Assembly: GCA_025936995.1 (NCBI GenBank)
Contig: JAICSH010000003.1
Location: 1 to 64,000, forward strand
DNA length: 64,000 nucleotides
Reading direction: 5' to 3'
From: Thermoleophilia bacterium
Lineage (GTDB): Bacteria; Actinomycetota; Thermoleophilia; Gaiellales; Gaiellaceae
Of this stretch, positions 17,108 through 26,828 are shown in pieces. A model generated the notes under the pieces. It worked only from the letters and a program-made list of their open reading frames with translations. It did not search any database and was not told where the DNA came from. Position numbers and translations under genes: made by a program. Positions within the stretch are counted from its first letter, which is position 1. Every line of letters starts with the position of its first letter.

Positions 17108-17425
17108 GTGACGACCGTTTCGGAGACTCACCCGGTGACACGGCCCGGCCGGCGGCCGCAGCTCGTCTTCTTCTATTCGCCTCGTTCTGGACGCTGCCGC
17201 CGCGTCGAAGGCTTCGTCGCCCAGGTTCTGCAGCGACGGCGGAACCACGACACGTTCGATCTCGTCCGCATCTCGGTGGACGGGCGGCCGGATCTGGCCG
17301 AGAAGTTCCGGATCCAGCGGGTACCGACGATCTGCATCGTCGAAGGCCGCAGGCTGCTCCGGACGATCGAGACTCCGCGCGGCTGCCGCGAGCTGGAGCA
17401 GGAGCTCGAGCCCTGGCTCCGCTGA
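17108..17425 (+). CDS. Thioredoxin-fold protein with atypical SGRC active site
   Basis: QLVFFYSPRSGRCRRVEGF...VDGRPDLAEKFRIQRVPTICIVEGRRLLRTIE thioredoxin fold, cis-Pro VPT. Confidence 0.8.
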   Translation: MTTVSETHPVTRPGRRPQLVFFYSPRSGRCRRVEGFVAQVLQRRRNHDTFDLVRISVDGRPDLAEKFRIQRVPTICIVEGRRLLRTIETPRGCRELEQELEPWLR

Positions 17426-17459
17426 CGGGCTCGTCAGTCCGCGACCTGGTCCCGAGCGG

Positions 17460-17888
17460 CTAGCGGGACAGCTCGCGCCGCCTTCGCCGCAGGCGCGTCA
17501 GCTTCGCCTCGAGCTCGGCGGCGAACTCCTCGAGCGTCTCCTGCCGCCCGCGGACGAGCGCGAACTGCCGCTCGACGTGCGGGATCGCCTCCTCGACGAT
17601 GCGGAGCCGCTCCTCGTCGCTCGGATCCTCCTCCCAGCGGCCCCTGAGCGCCGCACGAGCCTCCTCGGCCTCGGCGAGCTCGACGAGCTCCTCCAGCGTG
17701 AGGCCGAGCAGGTCGCGGAGGCGGATCAGCTCCTGCAGCCGCCCGACGTCCGTCTCGGCGTACGTCCGGTGCGAGCCCTTCTCTCGCTCAGAGCCGGAGC
17801 CGAGCAAGCCGAGCTCCTCGTAGTAGCGGATCGTCCGCGGCGTGACGCCGACCTGCTTCGCGACCTCGCCGATCCGCAGCGCGGTCAC
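17460..17888 (-). CDS. MerR-family transcriptional regulator
   Basis: LRIGEVAKQVGVTPRTIRYYEELGLL; GTG start overlaps upstream MFS stop. Confidence 0.9.
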   Translation of the reverse strand: MTALRIGEVAKQVGVTPRTIRYYEELGLLGSGSEREKGSHRTYAETDVGRLQELIRLRDLLGLTLEELVELAEAEEARAALRGRWEEDPSDEERLRIVEEAIPHVERQFALVRGRQETLEEFAAELEAKLTRLRRRRRELSR

Positions 17889-19594
17889 GCTGCCGCCTCG
17901 ATGTCGAGTGGATCGACGGCAACGGTGTCGACGTGGACGTACTTCCCGCCGCGCAGGAGCGAAGCGACCGCGGCGACGACGCACGCGACGATCGCGAAGA
18001 TGAACGCGTAGACGAGCGCGGTGTGGAACGGGCCCGAGATGAGATGCGGGAAGAACCTGCGGCCGGTCAGCGTGTGTGCGTTCGCCGGCGAGAGCTTGTG
18101 GAGCACGTGCGGGCCGAGCAGCGTCTTCACCGGGTTGTAGCCGAGGAACGCGGCAAAGAGCGTGGCGACCGGCGGCAGGTGCGAGATGCGCGCCGCGTCG
18201 GCCGGAGCCACGCCGTGCGCGACGAGCCCCGACTGCGTCGCATGCGGGAGGCCGCTCGCGAGTCCGACGATCATGAGCGTGAAGAAGACGCCGATCGAGA
18301 GCACGCTCGACGAGACGTTGAACGTCGCGAGCATCCCCGCCCCGGCGCCGCGCTGCGACGGCGGCAGGCTGTTCATCACTCCGGCGGTGTTCGGCGACTG
18401 GAAGAGCCCCATCCCGATCCCGTTGAGCAGCAAGATCAGGGCGAACCAGACGTAGCCGAAGTCCACGGGTAGGGCGATGAGGAGCGCGAAGCTCGTCGCC
18501 GCGACGAGCACGCCGCCGGTGGCGAACGGCCGGGCCCCGAAACGGTCCGAGAGCCAGCCCGACGCCGGACCGGCGACGAGCAGCCCGAGGATCAGCGGCA
18601 GCATGTAGATGCCCGCCCAGAGCGGCGTTCGCGCGAAGTCGTAGCCGTGCTCGGGCAGCCAGATCCCCTGCAGCCAGATGATGAGGATGAACTGGAGACC
18701 GCCGCGCGCCATCGCCGCGAGCAGCGCCGCGAGGTTGCCTGCCGCGAACGCGCGGATGCGGAAGAGCTCGAGGTGGAACATCGGCTCCTCGACGCACACC
18801 TCGATCACGCAGAAGGTCGCGAGCAGCGCGAGGCCGCCGAGAAGACACACGAGCACGAGCGGCGACGTCCACCCCATCGTGTGCGCGCCGTAGGGCTGGA
18901 TCCCGTACGTGATGCCGACCATCAGGAGCACGAGCCCGGCGGCGAACGTCACGTTGCCCCACCAGTCGATCCTCCCCGGCTTGCGCAGACCGATCTCGCG
19001 CAGCGAGTGGTACGACCAGACCGTCGCGGCAAGGCCCACCGGGACCGAGACGACGAAGACGAGGCGCCACGCGAGCGGCGCGAGCACCCCACCCAGCACG
19101 AGACCGAGAAACGAGCCCGCGACCATCGAGATGCTGTTGATGCCGAGGGCGAGCCCGCGCTCGTCGTGCGGGAACGCGTCGGTGAGGATCGCGCTCGAGT
19201 TCGCGAAGACGAGCGCTCCGCCGACTCCCTGCCCGACGCGCATCAGGATCAGCCAGAGCGCGCCGGCACCGCCGTGCATCCACGTGACCGAGAGCAGGAT
19301 CGAGAACACGGTGAAGACCGCGAAGCCGAGGTTGAACATCCGCACGCGGCCGTACATGTCGCCGAGCCGGCCGAGGCTGACGAGGAGTACGGCCAGCACG
19401 ACGAGGAAGCCGAGCAGCAGCCAGAGGAGGTAGCTCGTGTTCCCGGGCTGGAGCGGGTCGATGCCGATGCCGCGGAAGATGTCCGGCAGCGCAATCAGCA
19501 GGATCGAGCTGTTGATCATCGCGAGCAGCGTCCCGAGCGTCGTGTTCGAGAGCGCCACCCACTTGTAGTCGAGCTTCCGCAGCCGCAGCTGCAT
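17885..19594 (-). CDS. MFS transporter (DHA2-like)
   Basis: Multi-TM, LLAMINSSILLIALPDIF, SLGRLGDMYGRVRMFN motif. Confidence 0.9.
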   Translation of the reverse strand: MQLRLRKLDYKWVALSNTTLGTLLAMINSSILLIALPDIFRGIGIDPLQPGNTSYLLWLLLGFLVVLAVLLVSLGRLGDMYGRVRMFNLGFAVFTVFSILLSVTWMHGGAGALWLILMRVGQGVGGALVFANSSAILTDAFPHDERGLALGINSISMVAGSFLGLVLGGVLAPLAWRLVFVVSVPVGLAATVWSYHSLREIGLRKPGRIDWWGNVTFAAGLVLLMVGITYGIQPYGAHTMGWTSPLVLVCLLGGLALLATFCVIEVCVEEPMFHLELFRIRAFAAGNLAALLAAMARGGLQFILIIWLQGIWLPEHGYDFARTPLWAGIYMLPLILGLLVAGPASGWLSDRFGARPFATGGVLVAATSFALLIALPVDFGYVWFALILLLNGIGMGLFQSPNTAGVMNSLPPSQRGAGAGMLATFNVSSSVLSIGVFFTLMIVGLASGLPHATQSGLVAHGVAPADAARISHLPPVATLFAAFLGYNPVKTLLGPHVLHKLSPANAHTLTGRRFFPHLISGPFHTALVYAFIFAIVACVVAAVASLLRGGKYVHVDTVAVDPLDIEAAA

Positions 19595-19615
19595 CGCGTA
19601 CCCCCGATCCTCAAT

Positions 19616-19631
19616 CTTACGTTTACGTAAG
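19616..19631. promoter_or_regulatory. Palindrome CTTACGT-TT-ACGTAAG, candidate MerR-type operator
   Basis: Perfect 7-bp arms directly upstream of the MFS-merR transcription unit. Confidence 0.55.
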
Positions 19632-19632
19632 G

Positions 19633-20526
19633 TTATCGGATCTGGACCAGCTGGGCCGCGGCGTGCTCGACCTGGAGCGTCGTGTGCTCGAGCCCGAAGC
19701 GGTCGCGGAGCATTCCCTCGAGCTCCCGGCGGATGCCGTGGCAGTCGGCTCCGGGCTCGACGAGCACGTGCGCCGAGAGCGTCGGGAACTCGGTCGTCAC
19801 CTCCCAGACGTGGAGGTCGTGCACCTCGACGACATGCGGGTGCGAGGCCATCGCGGTCCCGATCTCCTCCACGGGCAGCTCCACCGGGGCGATGTCGAGG
19901 AGGACCCGGCCGGAGTCCCGGAGCAGCCGCCACGACGCGCTCAGCATAAGCGCCGCGACGACGAGCGCCGCCACGGCGTCCGCGCGCACCCAGCCGGTGG
20001 CCAGGATCACGCCGCCGGCGATCGCGGTCGCGACGAACGCGAAGAGGTCGTTGAGTACGTGCTGGAAGCTCCCTTCCACGTTGAGCGAGCGACGGTTCGC
20101 GCCGGACAGCTGCCAGGTCGCGAGGAGGTTGCCGCCGATCCCCACGAGCGCGACGACGAGGACCACGATGCCCGAGGCATCCGGAGGAGAGACGAGACGG
20201 CGAACGGCGCCGTAGACGATCAGGCCGGCGAGGACGAGGAGCGCCGCGCCGTTCGCCTGCGCGGAGAGGATCTCGGAGCGCCGCAGCCCGAACGTCCGGT
20301 TGCCGCCTGCCGGTTGAGCCACGAGCCGCAGGACGACGAGCGACATCGCGAGCGCGCCCGCGTCGGTGAGCATGTGCGCCGCGTCGGAGAGGAGCGCGAG
20401 CGAATGGCCGAGGATCCCGGCAACGACCTCGCCGGCCATGAAGACGAGGATCAGCGCGAGTGCGAGCCCGAGGCGGCGGGCGTCCTCCGCCCCGCCGTGC
20501 GTGCGCCCGTGCGCATGGTCGTGCAC
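19633..20526 (-). CDS. CDF-family cation (Zn/Co/Cd) efflux protein
   Basis: His-rich N terminus MHDHAHGRTHGG, LLSDAAHMLTDAGAL, HVLNDLFAFV; cytoplasmic domain. Confidence 0.92.
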   Translation of the reverse strand: MHDHAHGRTHGGAEDARRLGLALALILVFMAGEVVAGILGHSLALLSDAAHMLTDAGALAMSLVVLRLVAQPAGGNRTFGLRRSEILSAQANGAALLVLAGLIVYGAVRRLVSPPDASGIVVLVVALVGIGGNLLATWQLSGANRRSLNVEGSFQHVLNDLFAFVATAIAGGVILATGWVRADAVAALVVAALMLSASWRLLRDSGRVLLDIAPVELPVEEIGTAMASHPHVVEVHDLHVWEVTTEFPTLSAHVLVEPGADCHGIRRELEGMLRDRFGLEHTTLQVEHAAAQLVQIR

Positions 20527-20533
20527 CGGCGAA

Positions 20534-21046
20534 TCATGCCGCCGGGCTCATCACCTCGCTTGCGAGCGTCTTCGCCCACTCCCCTGCGCGTGCGAGCTCG
20601 CCGTCTTCGAGTGGGCCGGGTGTCCCCGCCACGAAGAAGCTCTCGGGCTCGGCGGCGAGCCGGTAGCCGCGCCGCCGTAACCGACGCGCCATCCCGTGAG
20701 CGGCCGACCCGACGAGAAGCTCCGGCTTGTTCGCGCGGGTATCGAACACGGCGACCGCGGGACGGCCGAGAAGCGGCAGCGCCTCGAGCCAGCCGCGGAC
20801 TCCGATCCCGCCGTCACCCTTCCGGCCCTGCTGGTCGAGCGCGCCCTTGCGCGACAGGCGGCTCGAGAGCCCATGCACGTGCGTCGGCGCGCCGACGACG
20901 AGAAGGTCGAACTCAGCCAGTGGCGGCAGCTCGTCGTCGACCGATACGAGCGTCACCTCACCGTCGGCGGCAAGCCCGTCCGCCACCACGTTGGCGATCC
21001 GTTGCGTGTTTCCGAACGATGACTCATAGACCACCAGCGATCTCAT
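20534..21046 (-). CDS. Flavodoxin-family protein
   Basis: SLVVYESSFGNTQRIANVVADGL FMN-binding motif, LLVVGAPTHVHGLSS. Confidence 0.85.
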   Translation of the reverse strand: MRSLVVYESSFGNTQRIANVVADGLAADGEVTLVSVDDELPPLAEFDLLVVGAPTHVHGLSSRLSRKGALDQQGRKGDGGIGVRGWLEALPLLGRPAVAVFDTRANKPELLVGSAAHGMARRLRRRGYRLAAEPESFFVAGTPGPLEDGELARAGEWAKTLASEVMSPAA

Positions 21047-21123
21047 CGCGCACCTCCGCGTCTCGTTTCTGCACACGGTCGTCCACCCGTCGCCCGGACG
21101 CATCGGTGGACGCGCGGATCCGC

Positions 21124-21157
21124 TTGCTCGAATACCGCACCTAATCTACAATTTAGG
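21124..21157 (+). promoter_or_regulatory. Predicted leaderless promoter TTGCTC-N17-TACAAT overlapped by inverted repeat CCTAA-N8-TTAGG
   Basis: -10 ends 6 nt before the ATG at 21159; repeat at 21140-21157 resembles a DtxR-family site. Confidence 0.5.
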
Positions 21158-21158
21158 C

Positions 21159-21851
21159 ATGGCTCAACTTCCGCCACCGGAAGCACACGACCTCACCGCC
21201 GCGGTGCAGGACTACGCGAAGGCGATCTACACGCTCGAGTCGCGTGACGGCGCCGCCTCCACCACCGACCTCGCGGCTCTCCTCGAGGTCCGCCCCGCGT
21301 CCGTCTCGGGAATGCTCCGGAAGCTCTCCGCGCTCGGTCTCGTGGAGCACGAGCGCTACCGCGGCGTCCGCCTCACCGAGCGGGGCAGGCGCGTCGCGCT
21401 CGAGGTGATCCGCCACCACCGGCTCGTCGAGCTCTTCCTCGTGGAAAGCCTCGGCATGACGTGGGACGAGGTGCACGCCGAGGCGGAGGTGCTCGAGCAC
21501 GCGCTGTCGGAGGAGCTCGAGGAGCTGATCGCGGAAAAGCTCGGCAACCCGACGGTCGACCCGCACGGCGACCCGATCCCGAGCCGCGAGCTGAAGCTCG
21601 CCGAGACGGAGGCGCCCGCGCTCGCGGAGCTCGAACCCGGCGAAGCCGCGACGTTCGTCCGGATCTCCGACGCCGAGCCCGCGATGCTCCGCTTCCTCGG
21701 CGAGCGTGGCATCGTCCCCGGGGCACGGCTCGAGCTCGTGGAGCGGCAGCCGTTCGACGGCCCGCTCTTCGTCCGTGCCTGCGGCGACGTCCACGTGCTC
21801 GGAGCGACGCTCGCTCGCGCGATGCACGTGCAGCGGGAGGGGAAGCGGTGA
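21159..21851 (+). CDS. DtxR/MntR-family metal-dependent regulator
   Basis: YAKAIYTLESRDGAASTTDLAALLEVRPASVSGMLRKLSALGLVEHERYRGVRLTERG; C-terminal FeoA-like domain. Confidence 0.92.
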   Translation: MAQLPPPEAHDLTAAVQDYAKAIYTLESRDGAASTTDLAALLEVRPASVSGMLRKLSALGLVEHERYRGVRLTERGRRVALEVIRHHRLVELFLVESLGMTWDEVHAEAEVLEHALSEELEELIAEKLGNPTVDPHGDPIPSRELKLAETEAPALAELEPGEAATFVRISDAEPAMLRFLGERGIVPGARLELVERQPFDGPLFVRACGDVHVLGATLARAMHVQREGKR

Positions 21852-23119
21852 CGGACGAGGCCCTCCGCCCCGGCACGAGCCCGTTCGAAGCGATCCTTGC
21901 GCGCGGCCGCATGCGCGCGACGCTCTCGATGCTCGGACCCGCCTTCGTCGCGTCGGTCGCGTACGTCGACCCCGGCAACTTCGCGACGAACATCCAGGGC
22001 GGCGCGAAGTTTGGCTACCTCCTGCTCTGGGTCGTGCTCGCCGCGAACCTCATGGCGATGCTGATCCAGTACCTCTCCGCGAAGCTCGGGGTCGTCACCG
22101 ACCGCGATCTCCCGGAGCTCTGTCGCGACCACTACCCGCGGCCGGTCGCGTGGGGCCTCTGGATCCAGGCCGAAGGGATGGCGATGGCGACCGACGTCGC
22201 GGAGTTCATCGGCGCCGCCCTCGGCCTCAACCTCCTCTTCGGCGTGCCGCTCCTCCCGGCCGGCTTCCTCACCGGCGCGATCGCCTTCGCGCTCCTCGAG
22301 CTGCAGCGGCACGGGTTCCGGCGCTTCGAGCTCGCGATCACCGCGCTGCTCGGGCTCATCCTGCTCGGTTTCCTCTACGAGACGCTGAAGATCGAGCCGT
22401 CGGCGGGCGGAGCCGCACGCGGGCTCGTCCCCGACCTGCACGGATCGAGCTCCGTCTACCTCGCCGTCGGCATCGTCGGCGCGACGGTCATGCCGCACGC
22501 GATCTACCTCCACTCGGCGCTGACGAAGGGGCGGACGCCGGTGCGGAACGACGCCGAGCGGAGCCGGGTGCTGCGCTTCGAGCGCGCCGACGTGATCGTG
22601 GCTCTCGGCCTCGCCGGCCTCGTGAACATGGCGATGCTCGCCGTCGCCGCGAAGCTCTTCCACGACACGCCCGGCTATGCGCACGTGGACACGATCCGCG
22701 CGGCGCACACCGGCTTCTCCCACCTCGTCGGCGGCACCGCCGCGCTCGCGTTCGCCGTCGCGCTGCTCGCGTCCGGCGCCTCGTCCTCGAGCGTCGGCAC
22801 GTACGCGGGCCAGGTCGTGATGGCCGGCTTCGTCAACCTCCGGCTCTCGCTGCTCGCCCGGCGCGCGTTCACGATGATCCCCGCGCTCGTCGTCCTCGCA
22901 GTCGGCGTCAGCCCGACGAGCGCGCTCGTCCTCAGCCAGGTCGTGCTCTCGTTCGGCATCCCGTTCGCACTCGTCCCGCTCGTGCTCCTGACGAGCCGCC
23001 GCGACGTGATGGGCGACCACGTCAACCGCCTGCCGACGACGGTCGTCGCCGTCGCGATCGCGACGCTGATCAGCGCGCTCAACGTCTTCCTGCTCGCGCA
23101 GGCGGTCGGAATCCTCTAG
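21848..23119 (+). CDS. mntH: NRAMP-family divalent metal (Mn) transporter
   Basis: SVAYVDPGNFATN and VMPHAIYLHSAL motifs; GTG overlaps regulator stop. Confidence 0.92.
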   Translation: MTDEALRPGTSPFEAILARGRMRATLSMLGPAFVASVAYVDPGNFATNIQGGAKFGYLLLWVVLAANLMAMLIQYLSAKLGVVTDRDLPELCRDHYPRPVAWGLWIQAEGMAMATDVAEFIGAALGLNLLFGVPLLPAGFLTGAIAFALLELQRHGFRRFELAITALLGLILLGFLYETLKIEPSAGGAARGLVPDLHGSSSVYLAVGIVGATVMPHAIYLHSALTKGRTPVRNDAERSRVLRFERADVIVALGLAGLVNMAMLAVAAKLFHDTPGYAHVDTIRAAHTGFSHLVGGTAALAFAVALLASGASSSSVGTYAGQVVMAGFVNLRLSLLARRAFTMIPALVVLAVGVSPTSALVLSQVVLSFGIPFALVPLVLLTSRRDVMGDHVNRLPTTVVAVAIATLISALNVFLLAQAVGIL

Positions 23120-23586
23120 CCGGAGTTGCGCGACCCGGCGATCACGCCGGTGTCGAAGCCCATCCAGTGCATGCGGCCGAGCAGCCGCGCATGCTCCACC
23201 TTGAGGCACCGGTCCATCACGACCGAGAGGCCGCCTTCCTGCGCGATCCGCGCACCGTCCGGGGAGATGACGCCGAACTGGAGCCACAACGCGCCGGCGC
23301 CGGCGTCGACCGCCTCGCGCGCGATGTCGGGCACGGCGGAAGGGTCGCGGAAGACGTCGACCACGTCGATGTGCTCGGGCACGTCATGCAGGCTCGGGTA
23401 CACCTGCTCCCCGAGCACGCGCTCCTCGTTCGGGTTCACGGGGATGACGCGGTAGCCGTGCCGCTGGAGGTAGTAGCCGACGAAGTGGCTCGCGCGCAGC
23501 TCGCTCGCCGAGAGCCCGACGATCGCCACTGTGCGGGCGTTGTGCACGATCTGCTGGATCGTGCGCCGGTCCTGGAACTCGTTCAC
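23116..23586 (-). CDS. CoA-binding (YccU-type) protein
   Basis: TVAIVGLSASELRASHFVGYYLQRHGYRVIPVNPNEERVLGEQVYPSL; VMDRCLKVEHARL. Confidence 0.9.
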   Translation of the reverse strand: MNEFQDRRTIQQIVHNARTVAIVGLSASELRASHFVGYYLQRHGYRVIPVNPNEERVLGEQVYPSLHDVPEHIDVVDVFRDPSAVPDIAREAVDAGAGALWLQFGVISPDGARIAQEGGLSVVMDRCLKVEHARLLGRMHWMGFDTGVIAGSRNSG

Positions 23587-24890
23587 GCCGTGACGGCCGA
23601 GTCGCGCGCCGCGCGCAGCCCGCGCTCGAGATCCCAGACGAGGTCGTCCACGTCCTCGAGTCCCACCGACAGCCGCACCGTCCCCGGCGCGACTCCCGAG
23701 GCGGCGAGCTCCTCGTCCGACAGCTGGCGGTGCGTCGTCGACGCGGGATGGATGACGAGACTCTTGGTGTCGCCGACGTTGGCGAGGTGGCTCCAGAGCG
23801 AGAGCGCCTCGATGAAGCGCCGGCCGCCCTCACGGCCGCTCTCGAGGTCGAACGAGAAGACGGAGCCCGCGCCGGCCGGCAGGTAACGGTCGACGAGCGG
23901 ACGGTACGGGCTGTCGGGCAGCGCGGGATGCCGCACGGCACTCACGCCCGCCTGGCCGCCCAGCCACTCGGCCACGGCGAGCGCGTTCGCGACGTGCCGG
24001 TCCATCCGCACCGCGAGCGACTCCAGTCCCAGCAGGAGGAGGAAGGCGTTGAACGGCGCGAGCACGGCGCCGAAGTCGCGCAGCGTCTCCGAGCGCAGCT
24101 TCATCAGGAGGCCGTAGACGCCGAACGTCTCGTGGAAGCGGAGGCCGTGGTACGCGCTCGACGGATCCGCGATCGACGGGAAGCGTCCGTTCGACCAGTC
24201 GAACGTCCCCGAGTCGACGACGGCGCCGGCGATCGTCGTCCCGTTGCCCGCGATGAACTTCGTGGCCGAGTGGACGATCAGATCGGCCCCCCACTCGAGC
24301 GGGCGGCAGAGGTACGGCGTCGCGAACGTGTTGTCGACGACGAGCGGAGCACCGACCTCGTGCGCGACCGCGGCTGCGACCGAGATGTCGAGGACGTTGC
24401 CGCCCGGGTTCGCGATCGTCTCGGCGAACAGCGCCTTCGTCTCGGCCGTGACGGCGCGCCGCCACCCGTCGGGGTCGTCCATGTCGACCCAGTCCACGGT
24501 GATCTGGAGCTTCCGCGCGAGGTGGTTGAGCTGCGCGGTCGAGCCACCGTAGAGCGCCTTCGCGACCGCGATCCGGTCGCCCGGCTCGAGCAGCGCGAAG
24601 AAGAGCGCGGCCTGGGCGGCGAGCCCGCTCGCGAACGCGACGCTCCCGACACCGCCCTCGAGGCTCGCGAGTCGCTCCTCGAACGCGGCCACCGTCGGAT
24701 TCATGATCCGGCTGTAGACGTTGCCGTACTCCTGAAGGTTGAAGTACGCCGAGGCCGACTCCGTGTCCTCGAACACGAATCCGGCGGTCTGGTAGATCGG
24801 CGTCGCGCTCGCGCCGGTGTACGGATCCGGTCGCTGCCCGGCGTGCACGGAGCGCGTGTTGAAGCCGAACTCGCGCGGCGCCTCGTCCAT
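23583..24890 (-). CDS. metY: O-acetylhomoserine sulfhydrylase / Cys-Met PLP enzyme
   Basis: SVHAGQRPDPYTGA, IYQTAGFVFED, HSATKFIAGNGTTIAG PLP lysine motif. Confidence 0.92.
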   Translation of the reverse strand: MDEAPREFGFNTRSVHAGQRPDPYTGASATPIYQTAGFVFEDTESASAYFNLQEYGNVYSRIMNPTVAAFEERLASLEGGVGSVAFASGLAAQAALFFALLEPGDRIAVAKALYGGSTAQLNHLARKLQITVDWVDMDDPDGWRRAVTAETKALFAETIANPGGNVLDISVAAAVAHEVGAPLVVDNTFATPYLCRPLEWGADLIVHSATKFIAGNGTTIAGAVVDSGTFDWSNGRFPSIADPSSAYHGLRFHETFGVYGLLMKLRSETLRDFGAVLAPFNAFLLLLGLESLAVRMDRHVANALAVAEWLGGQAGVSAVRHPALPDSPYRPLVDRYLPAGAGSVFSFDLESGREGGRRFIEALSLWSHLANVGDTKSLVIHPASTTHRQLSDEELAASGVAPGTVRLSVGLEDVDDLVWDLERGLRAARDSAVTA

Positions 24891-24923
24891 CGAGTCAGCG
24901 TACCCGCGAGCTGCGGGGCTGCT

Positions 24924-25382
24924 CTAGTCGAGCGAGGCCGCTCGTGAAGCGGCGCTGTGCTGCTCGGCGTCCTCGAGCCGCGCGTGCGCAATCTCGATCA
25001 GGTCGTCGAGGACGAACAGGCTCTGGGCGAGCATCCGGCGAAACCGCTGCGCGAGGAAGCCGACCAGCGCCCCGGCGGCGGCGTAGCTCGCAAAGCGCGT
25101 CAGCGCCGGGGCGTGCTCGAAGTCCGCCCACGCGAGTCCGCTGCCGTGGTGAATGCCGAGCTCGTAGAGGAAGAGGGCGCCAAGCCCGGCAAGCACGCCC
25201 TCGGGCGCGCTCGTCGCGGCCGCGGCGAGGATGACCGGCACGAAGAATCCTTCACCGATGCCGAGGCCGGGACGTCCGTAGGCGACGAGGAGCGTGAACA
25301 CGCCGCCGTACGCGAGCGCCGACGCGATGAGCAGGCGCTGCGGGATCGAGATCTCCTGCCACCAGAGCCGCAACCGAGGCAC
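24924..25382 (-). CDS. Membrane protein of unknown function with C-terminal coiled region
   Basis: Several hydrophobic helices then LDDLIEIAHARLEDAEQ. Confidence 0.6.
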   Translation of the reverse strand: MPRLRLWWQEISIPQRLLIASALAYGGVFTLLVAYGRPGLGIGEGFFVPVILAAAATSAPEGVLAGLGALFLYELGIHHGSGLAWADFEHAPALTRFASYAAAGALVGFLAQRFRRMLAQSLFVLDDLIEIAHARLEDAEQHSAASRAASLD

Positions 25383-25548
25383 CCGGGCATTTCACCCGGC
25401 GGACGACGGGGATGCAAGTAGGCCCACGATGGATCTCGGGCGACCGTTCGTGTGACGTCGACGACGATCCGGTGCGAGAGCGTGTCATGCGGCGCGTTCC
25501 GTAGTTTCCACGCTTCCGGGCGGGGATGCCGGGGGCGACCATCAGGTC

Positions 25549-25770
25549 ATGGCCTCTGCAGCGACCGTCTACACGCTGACGTCGCGGGATCAGATCCTGT
25601 GGGACAAGGAGCTTGCGAGGGTCCGCGCCGAATGCGACACGATGAGCCCGGCCGTAACGGACGCCGTGCAGTCGGTCCTGCGCTCGGTCGCCACCGAAAG
25701 GACCTACGACGGAGAGATCGCGGCGTCCGCACTCGCCCTCCTGGACGACCTCGTGAAAAGACCCGCCTGA
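25549..25770 (+). CDS. Small protein of unknown function
   Basis: 73-aa ORF ending in a bidirectional terminator; coding-like composition only. Confidence 0.45.
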   Translation: MASAATVYTLTSRDQILWDKELARVRAECDTMSPAVTDAVQSVLRSVATERTYDGEIAASALALLDDLVKRPA

Positions 25771-25781
25771 GCGGGCCTTTT
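25756..25781. terminator. Bidirectional terminator AAAAGaCCCGC-CTGA-GCGGGcCTTTT
   Basis: Stem with A-tract on left and T-tract on right, between ORF 25549 and tRNA. Confidence 0.75.
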
Positions 25782-25784
25782 CGA

Positions 25785-25858
25785 TAGCGGGGGCAGGATT
25801 TGAACCTGCGACCTCCGGGTTATGAGCCCGGCGAGCTACCTGACTGCTCCACCCCGCG
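25785..25858 (-). tRNA. tRNA-fMet (CAT), initiator
   Basis: CGCGGGGTGGAGCAG...CCGGGCTCATAACCCGG...GGTTCAAATCCTGCCCCCGCTA; GGG/CCC in anticodon stem and unpaired first base typical of the initiator; CCA not encoded. Confidence 0.95.
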
Positions 25859-25930
25859 TCGCGGCGCGGATTGTAGCACCCTCGTTACCGTTGTCCCGAT
25901 GTCGGAGCGCGCAGCGGTGACCCCTCGCAC

Positions 25931-26827
25931 GTGATCGTCGCGGCGGTCGATCTCGGCACGAACACGACGCGCCTCCTCGTCGGAGACGTGGCGGACGGCC
26001 ACGTCGGGGAGCTGCACCGCGAGACGCGGATCACGCGACTCGGCGAGGGCGTGGACGCGCGGCGCAAGCTCCTGCCGGTCCCGGTCGCCCGTGTCCGCAA
26101 CGTCCTCTCCGACTACCGCCGCACCGCCGAGTCCCTCGGCGCGGAGCGGACGCTGCTCGTCGCGACGAGCGCCGTCCGCGACGCGGAGAACGGCGAGGCT
26201 TTCCTCGGCGAGATCGAGTGGAGCTACGGCTTCGCGACCCGGCTGCTGTCGGGAGAGGAGGAGGCCGAGCTGATGCGGCGCGGGGTCGGAGAGGTCGGCC
26301 CGGGGACGCTGCTCGTCGACATCGGCGGCGGCTCGACCGAGCTCGTCCTCGACGACTTCGACGCAAGCCTCGCCATGGGATCCGTGAGATTCAGCGAGCG
26401 ACACGGAGACGATCCGGCCGCCAGCGCCGCGGCTGCGCGCGATCTGCTCCCCGGCCTCGAGCCGCAGGACGCGGTCGGCGTGGCAGCGACGATCACGAGT
26501 CTCGCCGCGCTCGATCTCGGCCTCGAGCGGTACGACCGTGAGCGGGTGCACGGCCACGTCCTCACCCGCGACGGCGCCCGCGGGCAGCTGGAGCGGCTCG
26601 CGGCGATGCGTCTCGACGAGCGCCGGCGCGTGCCCGCCCTCGAGCCCGAGCGTGCCCCGGTCATCGTGGCCGGCGCGGCGATCCTCGTCGCGATCCTCGA
26701 CACCTACGGCCTCGAGGCAATCCGCGTGAGCGAGCGCGACCTGCTCGACGGGGCGGCACTCGCAGCCGCGGAGCTCCCGGAGCCGGAGGAAGGCGCGGCG
26801 CCTCCGGGCGCCTACACCTGCTGCTGA
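25931..26827 (+). CDS. Exopolyphosphatase / Ppx-GppA family phosphatase
   Basis: VAAVDLGTNTTRLLVGD, LLVATSAVRDAEN, LLVDIGGGSTELVL. Confidence 0.92.
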   Translation: MIVAAVDLGTNTTRLLVGDVADGHVGELHRETRITRLGEGVDARRKLLPVPVARVRNVLSDYRRTAESLGAERTLLVATSAVRDAENGEAFLGEIEWSYGFATRLLSGEEEAELMRRGVGEVGPGTLLVDIGGGSTELVLDDFDASLAMGSVRFSERHGDDPAASAAAARDLLPGLEPQDAVGVAATITSLAALDLGLERYDRERVHGHVLTRDGARGQLERLAAMRLDERRRVPALEPERAPVIVAGAAILVAILDTYGLEAIRVSERDLLDGAALAAAELPEPEEGAAPPGAYTCC

Positions 26828-26828
26828 G

